DNA from: Micromonospora gifhornensis
Lineage (GTDB): Bacteria > Actinomycetota > Actinomycetes > Mycobacteriales > Micromonosporaceae
Direction of reading: 5' to 3'
DNA: 53,758 bases
Assembly: GCF_016863515.1 (NCBI RefSeq)
Contig: NZ_BOPA01000044.1
Location: 1 to 53,758 of the forward strand
Below, one piece after another: positions 32,247-40,266 of the stretch. The stretch's first letter is position 1. Each line of letters starts with the position of its first letter. Both the position numbers and the translations under genes were made by a program. Below the pieces are notes generated by a model. The model saw nothing but the letters and a program-made list of their open reading frames with translations. It had not been told where the DNA came from and did not search any database.

Positions 32247-32780
32247 TCAGGGCGCGATCTGGTAGGTGGGGCGGATGGTGGCGCGGGCGAGGGTGTGGAA
32301 GGTCAGGTTGAAGCCGACGTACGCGGGGGTGGCGTCGGGGGTGAGGTCGAGGCGGTCCACGTCGAGTGCGTGGACCGCGAAGACGTACCGGTGGGGGCGG
32401 TCACCGGGCGGCGGGGCCGCGCCGCCGAAGCCCTGCTCGCCGTAGTCGTTGCGGACGGTGAACCCGCCGCGCAGGTCGCCGTCGGCGACCCCCCGCGGCA
32501 ACTCGGTCACGTCGGCCGGCAGGTTCACCAGCACCCAGTGCCAGAAGCCGCTACCGGTCGGTGCGTCCGGGTCGAAGCAGGTCACCGCGAAACCCTTGGT
32601 CTCGGCCGGAAAACCCGACCAGGACAGCTGCGGCGAGACATTGCCGCCGCCGGTGCTGCCGTGCGCGTGCGCAGCATCCATCGGCTCACCGTTCTGGACG
32701 TCCTGACTGGTCAGCGTGAACGAGGCGACCGTCGGCAGCAGCTCGTACGGGTCCGGGGCGATGGGACGTTCCAGGGTCAT
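32247..32780 (-). CDS. YbhB/YbcL-type PEBP (Raf kinase inhibitor-like) protein
   Basis: A 177-residue phosphatidylethanolamine-binding-fold protein. The family signature is clear: SPQLSWSGFPAETKGFAVTCFDPDAP, the HWVLVNLPADVTELP segment, NDYGEQGFGGAAPPPGDRPHRY and FAVHALD. The start ATG at 32780 follows a GGAAGGA site. The bacterial members have no established role; ligand binding to small anions or phospholipid head groups is assumed. It is divergent from the phosphotransferase gene, with about 100 bases between starts. Confidence 0.93.
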   Translation of the reverse strand: MTLERPIAPDPYELLPTVASFTLTSQDVQNGEPMDAAHAHGSTGGGNVSPQLSWSGFPAETKGFAVTCFDPDAPTGSGFWHWVLVNLPADVTELPRGVADGDLRGGFTVRNDYGEQGFGGAAPPPGDRPHRYVFAVHALDVDRLDLTPDATPAYVGFNLTFHTLARATIRPTYQIAP

Positions 32781-32881
32781 CGACACAGGTCCTTCCGGTG
32801 GATGTACTTTTCTGGCACCCTTCATACCCCGCGAGCGGCCCGCATTCGAGCGAACCGCGTACCGACCTTGTCCTGGTGAGC

Positions 32882-33652
32882 ATGACTGAACGACAGGAAT
32901 TCCGCGGCGGGGTGAACGTCGTGCGCCGTCACGGCGACGTCGTCCACCGGCCGGCGTCACCAGCGACGCCAGCGATCCATCGACTCCTACGGCACCTTCA
33001 CGACCACGGATTCCACGGCGCTCCGGAGCCACGCGGCTTCGACAGCGAGGGCAACGAGATAGTCACCTTCCTCGACGGTGAGGTGCCCGACGCGCTCACG
33101 CCGGACCTGCGTACGCGCGAGTTCCTCACCTCCGCAGCCACCCTGCTGCGCAGGCTCCACGACGCGAGCGTCACGTTCCGGCCGCTCCCCGACGACCACT
33201 GGCTCGTCCCGGTCCGGCAGCCGGCCGAGGTCATGTGCCACGGTGACGCCGCCCAGTACAACTGTGTGGTCAAGGGCGGCCGGGCGGTCGGTTTCATCGA
33301 CTTCGACTGTGCTCATCCCGGGCCACGCAGCTGGGACGTCGCCTACGCTGTCTACCGGTTCGGACCGTTGCAGGGGCCGGACAATCCGGAAAGCTTCGGC
33401 ACGCCGCAGGAGCAGGGCCGTCGAGTCGCCGACTTCTGCCGCGCGTACGGGCCGGAGGTGGGTGCCGAGGTCGTCGACGTCGTCCCGGACCGCTTACAGG
33501 CGCTCATTGACTTCATGCGCGATCAGGCCGGCCAAGGCAACGAGGCGTTCCAGCGGCACATCGCGGAAGGGCACGCCGATCTTTACGCGGCGGACATCCG
33601 CTACGTACGGGCGCACCACGACATCCTGCGCGCCGCCTTCGAGCCGAGCTAG
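32882..33652 (+). CDS. APH-family phosphotransferase
   Basis: A 256-residue kinase-fold protein. The catalytic loop is HGDAAQYN (H120, D122, N127) and the metal-binding segment is FIDFDCAHPGPRSWDVAYA, both standard for aminoglycoside/choline-kinase-like phosphotransferases. The N-lobe is short and lacks a clear glycine-rich loop, which is common for this subgroup. The substrate could be a small alcohol or an antibiotic; resistance cannot be claimed from sequence. The ATG at 32882 lies two codons after an in-frame GTG at 32876. Confidence 0.88.
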   Translation: MTERQEFRGGVNVVRRHGDVVHRPASPATPAIHRLLRHLHDHGFHGAPEPRGFDSEGNEIVTFLDGEVPDALTPDLRTREFLTSAATLLRRLHDASVTFRPLPDDHWLVPVRQPAEVMCHGDAAQYNCVVKGGRAVGFIDFDCAHPGPRSWDVAYAVYRFGPLQGPDNPESFGTPQEQGRRVADFCRAYGPEVGAEVVDVVPDRLQALIDFMRDQAGQGNEAFQRHIAEGHADLYAADIRYVRAHHDILRAAFEPS

Positions 33653-33688
33653 CCCAGCCGACAGGACATCGGGCACCTTCTCAACGGG

Positions 33689-33775
33689 CGGAGGGTGTGG
33701 GATTCGAACCCACGAAGACATCGCTGCCTTACCGGTTTTCAAGACCAGCGCCATCGGCCACTAGGCGAACCCTCC
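33689..33775 (-). tRNA. tRNA-Ser (anticodon TGA)
   Basis: An 87-base class II tRNA: acceptor GGAGGGT/ACCCTCC, anticodon loop CTTGAAA (TGA), long variable arm, T-loop GTTCGAATC. CCA is not encoded. Confidence 0.97.
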
Positions 33776-33932
33776 CGGACCGCGCGCCGCGCGGCCGTGC
33801 TTAGTCTGCCACGCCCGAGCGAGCGCCGAACGGGGGGAGCTACCCGTTTCGTCATGATCACTCACCCTCTGTGCGGGCAGCAGGTGGGGACCTTGAGGTG
33901 GGGTGCGGGGCGGATCGGGTAAGACTGGGGAC

Positions 33933-34910
33933 ATGCGCGCGATCGTCGTTTCCGAGCCGGGTGGGCCGGAGGTGCTGAGCTGGAGCGAGGTGCCTGATCC
34001 ACAGCCGGGGCCGGGCGAGGTGCTTGTCGACGTACGGGCCACCGCCGTCAACCGGGCCGACCTGTTGCAGCGGCAGGGGCACTACCCACCCCCACCGGGC
34101 GCGTCGGAGTATCTCGGGCTGGAGTGCTCGGGCGTGATCAGCGCGGTCGGTGACGGGGTGGACGGCTGGGCGGTGGGCCAGCAGGTCTGCGCGTTGCTGG
34201 CCGGTGGCGGGTACGCCGAGCGGGTGGCGGTGCCGGTGGGGCAGCTGCTTCCCGTACCGGATGGGGTTGATCTGGTGGATGCCGCGGCGTTGCCGGAGGT
34301 GGCGTCGACGGTCTGGTCCAACGTGGTCGAGCTGGCGCGGTTGGCGGCGGGCGAGACGTTGCTTGTGCACGGCGGTGGCAGCGGGATCGGCACGTTCGCG
34401 ATCCAGTTGGGTGCGGCGTGGGGCGCGACGGTGGTGGCGACCGCTCGGGCGGCCAAGCACGATCGGCTGCGGGCGTTGGGTGCGGCGCACCTGATCGACT
34501 ATCGGGAGCAGGACTTCGTCGAGGAGGTCCGCAGGGTCACCTCCGGCGGGGGCGCCGACGTCATCCTCGACATCATGGGCGCGTCGTACCTGGGCCGTAA
34601 CGTCGCCGCTCTGGCGTACGACGGGCGGCTCGTGACGATCGGCATGCAGGGTGGGCGCAAGGGGGAGCTGGACCTCGGTGCGTTGCTGGCCAAACGCGGC
34701 ACCGTCGCCGCGACGGCGCTGCGGTCCCGCCCGTTGGAGCAGAAGAGTGCCATCGTCCGTGGGGTACGCGAACAGGTGTGGCCGCTGGTCGAGGCCTGTC
34801 GGATCCGGCCGGTGATCGACCGGCGGATGCCGATCAGCGAGGCGGCCGAGGCGCACCGCCTGGTCGAGTCGAGCGACCATGTCGGCAAGGTGCTGCTGAC
34901 CGTCGACTGA
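33933..34910 (+). CDS. NAD(P)H:quinone oxidoreductase (MDR family, zeta-crystallin-like)
   Basis: A 325-residue medium-chain reductase lacking the zinc-binding residues, of the quinone oxidoreductase type. Landmarks: VRATAVNRADLLQRQGHYPPP, the GLECSGVI segment, the nucleotide-binding motif VHGGGSGIGTFAIQL and the terminal SSDHVGKVLL. It reduces quinones or enones with NAD(P)H in the cytosol. It ends three bases from the convergent SoxR-type gene, and this class is often in oxidative-stress regulons. No SoxR site was found before it, so that link is only suggestive. Confidence 0.93.
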   Translation: MRAIVVSEPGGPEVLSWSEVPDPQPGPGEVLVDVRATAVNRADLLQRQGHYPPPPGASEYLGLECSGVISAVGDGVDGWAVGQQVCALLAGGGYAERVAVPVGQLLPVPDGVDLVDAAALPEVASTVWSNVVELARLAAGETLLVHGGGSGIGTFAIQLGAAWGATVVATARAAKHDRLRALGAAHLIDYREQDFVEEVRRVTSGGGADVILDIMGASYLGRNVAALAYDGRLVTIGMQGGRKGELDLGALLAKRGTVAATALRSRPLEQKSAIVRGVREQVWPLVEACRIRPVIDRRMPISEAAEAHRLVESSDHVGKVLLTVD

Positions 34911-34913
34911 GCA

Positions 34914-35351
34914 TCAGCGGGGCAGGGTCAGTCGCGCTCCGGGGCCTTCACCGGCCAACTCGTCGCCGGGGTTGTAGAGGTTGCAGCGGCTCAGGGACAG
35001 GCAGCCGCAGCCGATGCAGCCGTCGAGGTCGTCGCGGAGCCGGTTCAACAACCTGATCTTCTCGTCCAGGCGGTCGCGCCAGGCCATCGACAGCTGCGCC
35101 CAGTCGTCGGCGGTGGGCGTACGCGAGGCGGGCAGTGAGTCCAGTGCGGACCTGATCTCCTCCAGCGAGATGCCGACCTGCTGGGCGATCCGGATGAAGG
35201 CGACCCGGCGCAACTCGCCACGGTGGTACCGACGCTGGTTGCCGCCGGTGCGGTCGGCCCGGATCAGCCCCAGCCGCTCGTAGTAGCGCAGCGCGGACTG
35301 GGCCACCCCACTGCGGGCGGCGAGTTGACCGATGGTGAGTGCTTCGTGCAT
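34914..35351 (-). CDS. soxR: SoxR-type redox-sensing MerR regulator
   Basis: A 145-residue MerR-family protein. The N-terminal winged helix reads TIGQLAARSGVAQSALRYYERLG, then the dimer helix, then the four-cysteine cluster CIGCGCLSLSRC (C-x2-C-x-C-x5-C) that holds the [2Fe-2S] centre of SoxR. Oxidation of the cluster by redox-cycling compounds switches SoxR on. In actinomycetes SoxR controls small oxidoreductases rather than SoxS. A dyad typical of a MerR operator lies in the 47-base gap to the divergent transketolase gene. The start may be this ATG or the GTG just before it (35354). Confidence 0.95.
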   Translation of the reverse strand: MHEALTIGQLAARSGVAQSALRYYERLGLIRADRTGGNQRRYHRGELRRVAFIRIAQQVGISLEEIRSALDSLPASRTPTADDWAQLSMAWRDRLDEKIRLLNRLRDDLDGCIGCGCLSLSRCNLYNPGDELAGEGPGARLTLPR

Positions 35352-35364
35352 CACTTTCGCCTTG

Positions 35365-35384
35365 AGCTGAACCCTGCTTCAACT
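35365..35384. promoter_or_regulatory. Candidate SoxR operator
   Basis: AGCTGAA-CCCTGC-TTCAACT is a near-perfect 7+6+7 dyad in the short gap between soxR and the transketolase gene. Both genes would be under one site. It is only loosely similar to enterobacterial SoxR boxes. Confidence 0.5.
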
Positions 35385-35398
35385 TGCAGGCTAGCCGC

Positions 35399-36160
35399 AT
35401 GTCCTCACTAGCCACCATCACCACGCAGGTCGCCGAGGCGGCCGCACCGCTTGACGGCCGACACCCCGTCACCCCGCTTGACGGTCGACACCCTGTCGCC
35501 CCGCTGCTGGAGCGGGTCCGTGCCGGGCGCGACTTCGGGCCGAATGTCTACTCGACCCTCGACGTGCTGTGGGTGCTCTACGACCGCATCCTGCGGGTCA
35601 CCCCGGCAACTGTCGACGAACCCGACCGGGATCGGTTCCTGCTCTCCAAGGGGCATGCGGTCGCCGGTTACTACGCGGTGCTGGCCGCGAAGGGGTTCAT
35701 CCCACCCGACTGGCTCGACGATCAGGGTGGGCCGGGCAGCCTGCTCGGCGACCACCCGGACCGGACGCTGGTGCCGGGAGTGGAGATCGGCTCCGGGTCG
35801 CTCGGGCACGGTCTCGGCCTGGCCGTCGGCAGCGCGCTCGGCCTGCGCGCCCAGGGCCTGCTCGACCCCCGGGTGTACGTGCTGCTCGGCGACGCCGAAC
35901 TGGACGAGGGCTCCAACCACGAGGCGATTGCGTACGCCGGTGCCGTCGGCCTGTCGAACCTGACCGCGGTCGTGGTCGACAACTCCTCCGCCACGTACGG
36001 CTGGCCGGGCGGGGTGGCCACCCGCTTCACGGTCAACGGGTGGACCGCCGCCACCGTCGACGGGCACGACCAGGACGCCCTGCACGCGGCCCTGACCGGG
36101 CACCACGGCCACCGGCCGCACGTCGTCGTCGCGGTCGTCAACAACGGAGAGCAGGCATGA
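35399..36160 (+). CDS. Transketolase, N-terminal (TPP-binding) subunit
   Basis: A 253-residue subunit of a split transketolase. It carries the SKGHAVAGYYAVLAAKGF motif, GSLGHGLGLAVG, and the TPP/Mg region GDAELDEGSNHEAIAYA leading to VVDNSS. Full-length transketolases are about 650 residues; here the chain is divided, as in many actinomycetes and archaea. The ATG has almost no leader and lies 15 bases after the SoxR dyad. Its stop overlaps the C-subunit start (ATGA). It moves two-carbon ketol units between sugar phosphates; the exact pathway is unknown. Confidence 0.92.
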   Translation: MSSLATITTQVAEAAAPLDGRHPVTPLDGRHPVAPLLERVRAGRDFGPNVYSTLDVLWVLYDRILRVTPATVDEPDRDRFLLSKGHAVAGYYAVLAAKGFIPPDWLDDQGGPGSLLGDHPDRTLVPGVEIGSGSLGHGLGLAVGSALGLRAQGLLDPRVYVLLGDAELDEGSNHEAIAYAGAVGLSNLTAVVVDNSSATYGWPGGVATRFTVNGWTAATVDGHDQDALHAALTGHHGHRPHVVVAVVNNGEQA

Positions 36161-37086
36161 GCGAGTTGAGCACGGTAGCGGAACTGAGCATGCGGGACTG
36201 CTTCGTCGACACCACCACCGCCCTGCTGGCCGAGAAGCCGCGTACGGCGTTGGTGCTCGCCGACATCTCCGCCTCCCTGTTCGCCTCGGCAGCCGAGCGG
36301 CACCCCGACCGGGTGCTCAACGTCGGCATCCGGGAGCAGTTGATGGTGGGGGTGGCCGGTGGGCTGGCGTTGACCGGGTTGCGTCCGATCGTGCACAGCT
36401 ACGCGCCGTTCCTGGTGGAGCGGGCGTACGAGCAGATCAAGCTCGACCTCGACCACCAGGCGGCGAGCGCGGTGCTGGTCGGCATCGGCGGCTCGTTCGA
36501 CCGGGCGGAGTCCGGTCGAACCCACTTCAGCCCGGCGGACGTCGCGCTCTTCGACACCCTCGGCGACTGGACGGTGCACGTGCCGGGGCACCCGGGCGAG
36601 GTGTCCGGGCTGCTGCGTGCGACGGTGGCCGCCGACACCTCGGCGTACCTGCGGCTGTCGATCCTGCAGAACGACCGCGCGTACGCCGGTGCCGGTGATC
36701 TGGTGGTGGTGCGGGACGCGGGTCCCGGCGCGGCCCTGCTGGTCGCGGTCGGCCCGATGCTGGACGCGGCGCTGGCCGCCGTCGCGGACCTGCCCGTCAC
36801 GGTGGCCTACACGCACCGGCCGCGTCCGTTCGACGTCGCCGGCCTGCGGGCGCTCGCCGGCACAGAGGTGATCCTGGTCGAGCCCTACCTGGCGGGGACT
36901 TCCGCCCGCGTGGTCTCGGCAGCGCTGGCGGATCGGCCGCACCGGCTGCTCACGCTCGGGGTCGGTCGGGAGGAGCTACGCCGCTACGGTTCGGCGGAGG
37001 ATCATCTGCGCTGGCACGGGCTGGACCCGGCCGGGTTGCGCCGGGCGTTGACCGGCTTCCTCACCCCGGCCGCGGTCGCGGGCTAG
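36157..37086 (+). CDS. Transketolase, C-terminal (pyrimidine-binding) subunit
   Basis: A 309-residue partner of the preceding gene. It holds the catalytic glutamate in the NVGIREQLMVGVAGGLA motif, the pyrimidine-binding YAPFLVERAYEQIKLD region and a C-terminal domain. With the N-subunit it gives about 562 residues, shorter than classical transketolases, so it may act in a side pathway such as sugar or isoprenoid precursor synthesis rather than the main pentose route. Four-base overlap with the upstream gene shows translational coupling. Confidence 0.92.
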   Translation: MSELSTVAELSMRDCFVDTTTALLAEKPRTALVLADISASLFASAAERHPDRVLNVGIREQLMVGVAGGLALTGLRPIVHSYAPFLVERAYEQIKLDLDHQAASAVLVGIGGSFDRAESGRTHFSPADVALFDTLGDWTVHVPGHPGEVSGLLRATVAADTSAYLRLSILQNDRAYAGAGDLVVVRDAGPGAALLVAVGPMLDAALAAVADLPVTVAYTHRPRPFDVAGLRALAGTEVILVEPYLAGTSARVVSAALADRPHRLLTLGVGREELRRYGSAEDHLRWHGLDPAGLRRALTGFLTPAAVAG

Positions 37087-37781
37087 GCAGCGGTGGGACG
37101 GCGGCGAGTGCGCTCGCGTCCGAGGATCCAGAGCGCCTCGACCCCGTCCCGCCAGGTGATCTTCTTGCCTTCTTCGCGGCCCCGGGCCCGGTAGCTGATC
37201 GGCACCTCGTACGGCCGGATGCGGCGACGCAGCAGCTTGCCGGTCACCTCGGCCTCCATGCCGAAGCCTCGGGAGCGGATGTCCAGCGAGCGGTAGAGCG
37301 CGACCGGCATCAGCTTGAAGCAGGTCTCCAGGTCGCCGATGTAGGAGTTGAACAGCACATTGGCGGCCATGGTGACGCCTCGGTTGCCCATCACGTACCA
37401 GAAGCTGTAGGCGCTGTGGCTGCCGAAGGTCCGGTTGCCGTAGACCACGGTGGCCCGGCCGTCGAGCACCGGGGCGAGCAGTTTGGGGATGTCCTGCGGG
37501 TCGTACTCCAGGTCCGCGTCGAGGATGACCATGTATTCGCCCTCGGCGGCGGCGACCGCCGTACGGATCGCGGCACCCTTGCCTGCGTTGCGTTGATGCG
37601 TGATCACGCGCAGTCGGGCGTCGTCGGCGCGACCGAGAACCTCTCCGGTGCCGTCGCGGCTGCCGTCATCGACCACCACGAGTTCGATCTCGCACGGATA
37701 TTCCACGGCCAACGCCTGCTTGAGGGCGTCCCCGATGCGCTCTTCCTCGTTGTAGACCGGCATGAGGATCGACAGCTTCAC
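37083..37781 (-). CDS. Family 2 glycosyltransferase (DPM1/polyprenyl-P type)
   Basis: A 232-residue GT-A enzyme. KLSILMPVYNEEERI starts the fold, VVVDDGSRDGTGE carries the nucleotide site and MVILDADLEYDPQDIP carries the DxD metal motif. Length and end (YRARGREEGKKITWRDGVEALW) fit dolichol-phosphate-mannose-synthase-like enzymes that charge a polyprenyl phosphate with sugar. The GTG at 37781 has GGAG six bases upstream and is preferred over the GTG at 37793. It converges with the transketolase gene by four bases. The divergent membrane protein at 37906 could be the consumer of the lipid-linked sugar. Confidence 0.9.
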   Translation of the reverse strand: MKLSILMPVYNEEERIGDALKQALAVEYPCEIELVVVDDGSRDGTGEVLGRADDARLRVITHQRNAGKGAAIRTAVAAAEGEYMVILDADLEYDPQDIPKLLAPVLDGRATVVYGNRTFGSHSAYSFWYVMGNRGVTMAANVLFNSYIGDLETCFKLMPVALYRSLDIRSRGFGMEAEVTGKLLRRRIRPYEVPISYRARGREEGKKITWRDGVEALWILGRERTRRRPTAA

Positions 37782-37905
37782 GGGAATCTCCACGAGGGCG
37801 GCAGTGTGTCGGCCATAGCCTAGCCTGGCAGCTCAGCGATGTGGTGGCGACTGCCGATGGACATCCGCCATCGCACATTCAGGCTGATGGTGTTTACTTC
37901 CGGCC

Positions 37906-40134
37906 ATGTCGGCCGTCGGCTTTCCGCTCGTCCTGGCACCCGTCGCTGCCGTCGTCGCGCTGACCGTGGCGTTACGGCCACGGACCGTGGACAGTGTCGC
38001 GCCCCGGCGCCTCGCGGTGATCCGGGCCGCCCTGGCCACCGGCGCGTTCGCGGTGGTGACAGTCGAGGTGCTGGGCGGGTCGGGGCTGCTGACACTGCCC
38101 GCGTTCGCCGTGGCCTGGCTGCTCTTCGTGGTCGGGTGCGTGGCGGCAGCCGGGTGGCGGCAGCGCCGCGACCGGCGGAACCTGTCCACCGAGGCCGTGA
38201 CGGCGTCCCTTGCGGATGCCGTGGACCGCACCGCCGCACCCGCCCTGGTCACGGCCGGGTCGGGCACGTCGGTGTCGTCCGGCACCCGACTGGCCACCGA
38301 GGTCCGCCCCGCCGAGGCAGGCTTCGACCGGGCACCGACGCCGGGCGGGGACGGCCCGGCACGCTGGTGGGCGCCGATCACCGGTTTCTGGCGTACGGCG
38401 GGTCGGGGCGAGCGGCTGCTCGCCGGTACGGTCGGCGGCCTCGTCCTGGTCGAGCTGCTGATCGCGCTGCTGGCCGCGCCGAACAACTTCGACTCGCAGA
38501 CCTACCACCTGCCGAAGGTGGAACGGTGGGTGGCGCAGGGTGACCTGACGTTCTGGGCCACGGCGATCCACCGGCAGGTCACCATTCCACCGGGTGCCGA
38601 ATATCTGCTGCTGCACCTGCGCCTGTTCACCGGCTCGGACGCACTGTTCAACCTGGTCCAGTGGGCCGCCGGGGTGGGTGCCCTGCTGGCGGTGACCCGG
38701 CTGACCGCTCAACTGGGCGGTGGTCGACGGGCCCAGTTGCTTACCGCGTTCCTGCTGGCCACCACGCCGATGGTGACGTTGCAGGCGACCAGCACCCAGA
38801 CCGATCTGGTCTGTGCCGCCTGGGTTGTCTGCGCGGCCACCCTGGCCCTGGACGGGCTGCGGCGACGCGCCCACCTCGGCGACCTGCTCGCCCTGGGTGC
38901 GGCCACCGGTCTGGCGGCAGTGACGAAGACAAGTGGCCTGCTCGCGGTGGGGCCGCTGCTGGTGCTCTGGGGGCTGGGTCAGTTGCGCCTGGCGTACCTG
39001 GCCCGGTCGGCCGGTCGACGGCGGATTCCGGCCGGCAGCCTGGCCCGTACGGTCGGCGCGTCGGTGCTGATCCTGGTGGTCGCCGCCACCGTGGTCGGTC
39101 CCTTCCTGGGCCGGGTGTACGCCGAGTTCGGTCATCCGCTCGGCCCGGACCGGCTGCGCAACTCGGTGCCGATGGAGCGGCACGATCCGCCGTCGGTGCT
39201 GGTCAACGCGCTGCGCATCGGGCACACCGCGTTCGACACTCCGCTGGCACCGCTGCGGGACGTCACCGCCCGGGTGATCGTCGGGGTGGCCGACCTGCTC
39301 GGCGTCGATCCGCAGGACCGCGACATCACCTTCGGGCGGGAGAGCTTCCCTGAGCCGTCCTGGTATCCGGACGAGGATCGGGTGGCCTTCCCGCTGGCCG
39401 GGGTGCTGGCGTTGCTCGCCGTCGTGGCGGCGCTCCGCCGCCCGGCCCGGATCAGCCCCGGTACGGCCGGGGCGTTGCGGGCGTACGGCCTGGTGGTCGT
39501 GGTGGCGGTGCTGCTGCACACCACGATGATCAAATGGCAGCCCTGGGGGAACCGGCTGTTGCTCTATGCGCTGGCGGTGGCGGTGCCGCTGGCCGGGCTC
39601 TGGCTGGACGCGCTGCTGCGCCGCTCGGCCTCGGCGAGGCTCGCCGGCACGTCGGGACGCGCTGCGGGTGGGCGGCGGTCGATCGCCACGACAGTCGTGG
39701 TGACGGTGTTGGCGACCTCTGCACTGGCCGGCGTGCTGGCGGTGTCGTACGGCTTTCCCCGCAGGCTGGTCGGCACGGGCTCGGTCTTCACCACCGCCGA
39801 GTGGGAGTTGCGTTTCCTGCGGCGTCCCCAGTGGGCGGAGGAGTACCGGTGGGCGGCCGACGCGGTACGCGCCGCCGAGGCCCGCCGGATCGGCCTGTCG
39901 CAGCGCAACGACGACTGGGAGTACCCGTGGTGGTTGCTGCTGCGTGACGAGAACGGCCGGTCACCGGAGTTGGTCGCGCTCCAGTCGGTGGTGGACGGCC
40001 GTCCGGCGGCCGACCCGACGTCGGTGGACGCGATCGTCTGCGTCGGCAGTCGGACCCTCTGCGCGGACCTGGTGCCCGACGGCTGGGAGTTCGAGTTCCG
40101 CAGTTACGTCGGCTACGCCCTGCCCGGCCGCTGA
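37906..40134 (+). CDS. Large membrane glycosyltransferase-like protein (GT-C type)
   Basis: A 742-residue protein with about eleven to thirteen predicted helices. An N-terminal two- or three-helix region and a charged linker (about residues 85-165) precede the core. There, NFDSQTYHLPKVERWVAQGDLTFW is the typical first extracellular loop of PMT/ArnT-like glycosyltransferases, with the acidic residue that helps catalysis. The C-terminal domain is soluble. The donor would be a polyprenyl-phosphate sugar, which the neighbouring GT2 could make. The acceptor is unknown. It starts at an ATG with little visible ribosome site. Confidence 0.85.
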   Translation: MSAVGFPLVLAPVAAVVALTVALRPRTVDSVAPRRLAVIRAALATGAFAVVTVEVLGGSGLLTLPAFAVAWLLFVVGCVAAAGWRQRRDRRNLSTEAVTASLADAVDRTAAPALVTAGSGTSVSSGTRLATEVRPAEAGFDRAPTPGGDGPARWWAPITGFWRTAGRGERLLAGTVGGLVLVELLIALLAAPNNFDSQTYHLPKVERWVAQGDLTFWATAIHRQVTIPPGAEYLLLHLRLFTGSDALFNLVQWAAGVGALLAVTRLTAQLGGGRRAQLLTAFLLATTPMVTLQATSTQTDLVCAAWVVCAATLALDGLRRRAHLGDLLALGAATGLAAVTKTSGLLAVGPLLVLWGLGQLRLAYLARSAGRRRIPAGSLARTVGASVLILVVAATVVGPFLGRVYAEFGHPLGPDRLRNSVPMERHDPPSVLVNALRIGHTAFDTPLAPLRDVTARVIVGVADLLGVDPQDRDITFGRESFPEPSWYPDEDRVAFPLAGVLALLAVVAALRRPARISPGTAGALRAYGLVVVVAVLLHTTMIKWQPWGNRLLLYALAVAVPLAGLWLDALLRRSASARLAGTSGRAAGGRRSIATTVVVTVLATSALAGVLAVSYGFPRRLVGTGSVFTTAEWELRFLRRPQWAEEYRWAADAVRAAEARRIGLSQRNDDWEYPWWLLLRDENGRSPELVALQSVVDGRPAADPTSVDAIVCVGSRTLCADLVPDGWEFEFRSYVGYALPGR

Positions 40135-40210
40135 CCTCCTGCCCCATTTGGCCCGGTTGATCGCTGCACGCAAGTATCCCGAAGCGTATTCACATACCTG
40201 CATCTCACGC

Positions 40211-40226
40211 GTTACCTTCCGGTAAC
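40211..40226. promoter_or_regulatory. Inverted repeat upstream of the GDSL hydrolase gene
   Basis: GTTACC-TTCC-GGTAAC, a perfect 6+4+6 palindrome 41 bases upstream of the start. It could be an operator; it is unlike the LacI-type site of the other CBM13 enzymes. Confidence 0.4.
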
Positions 40227-40266
40227 TCGATCGACGTCCCGCGATCGAACCGAAAGGAGCGCCTCG

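Noticed and set aside
32882..33652. Antibiotic-resistance kinase
   Set aside because: The APH fold is clear, but the family includes many metabolic kinases and nothing here points to an antibiotic substrate.
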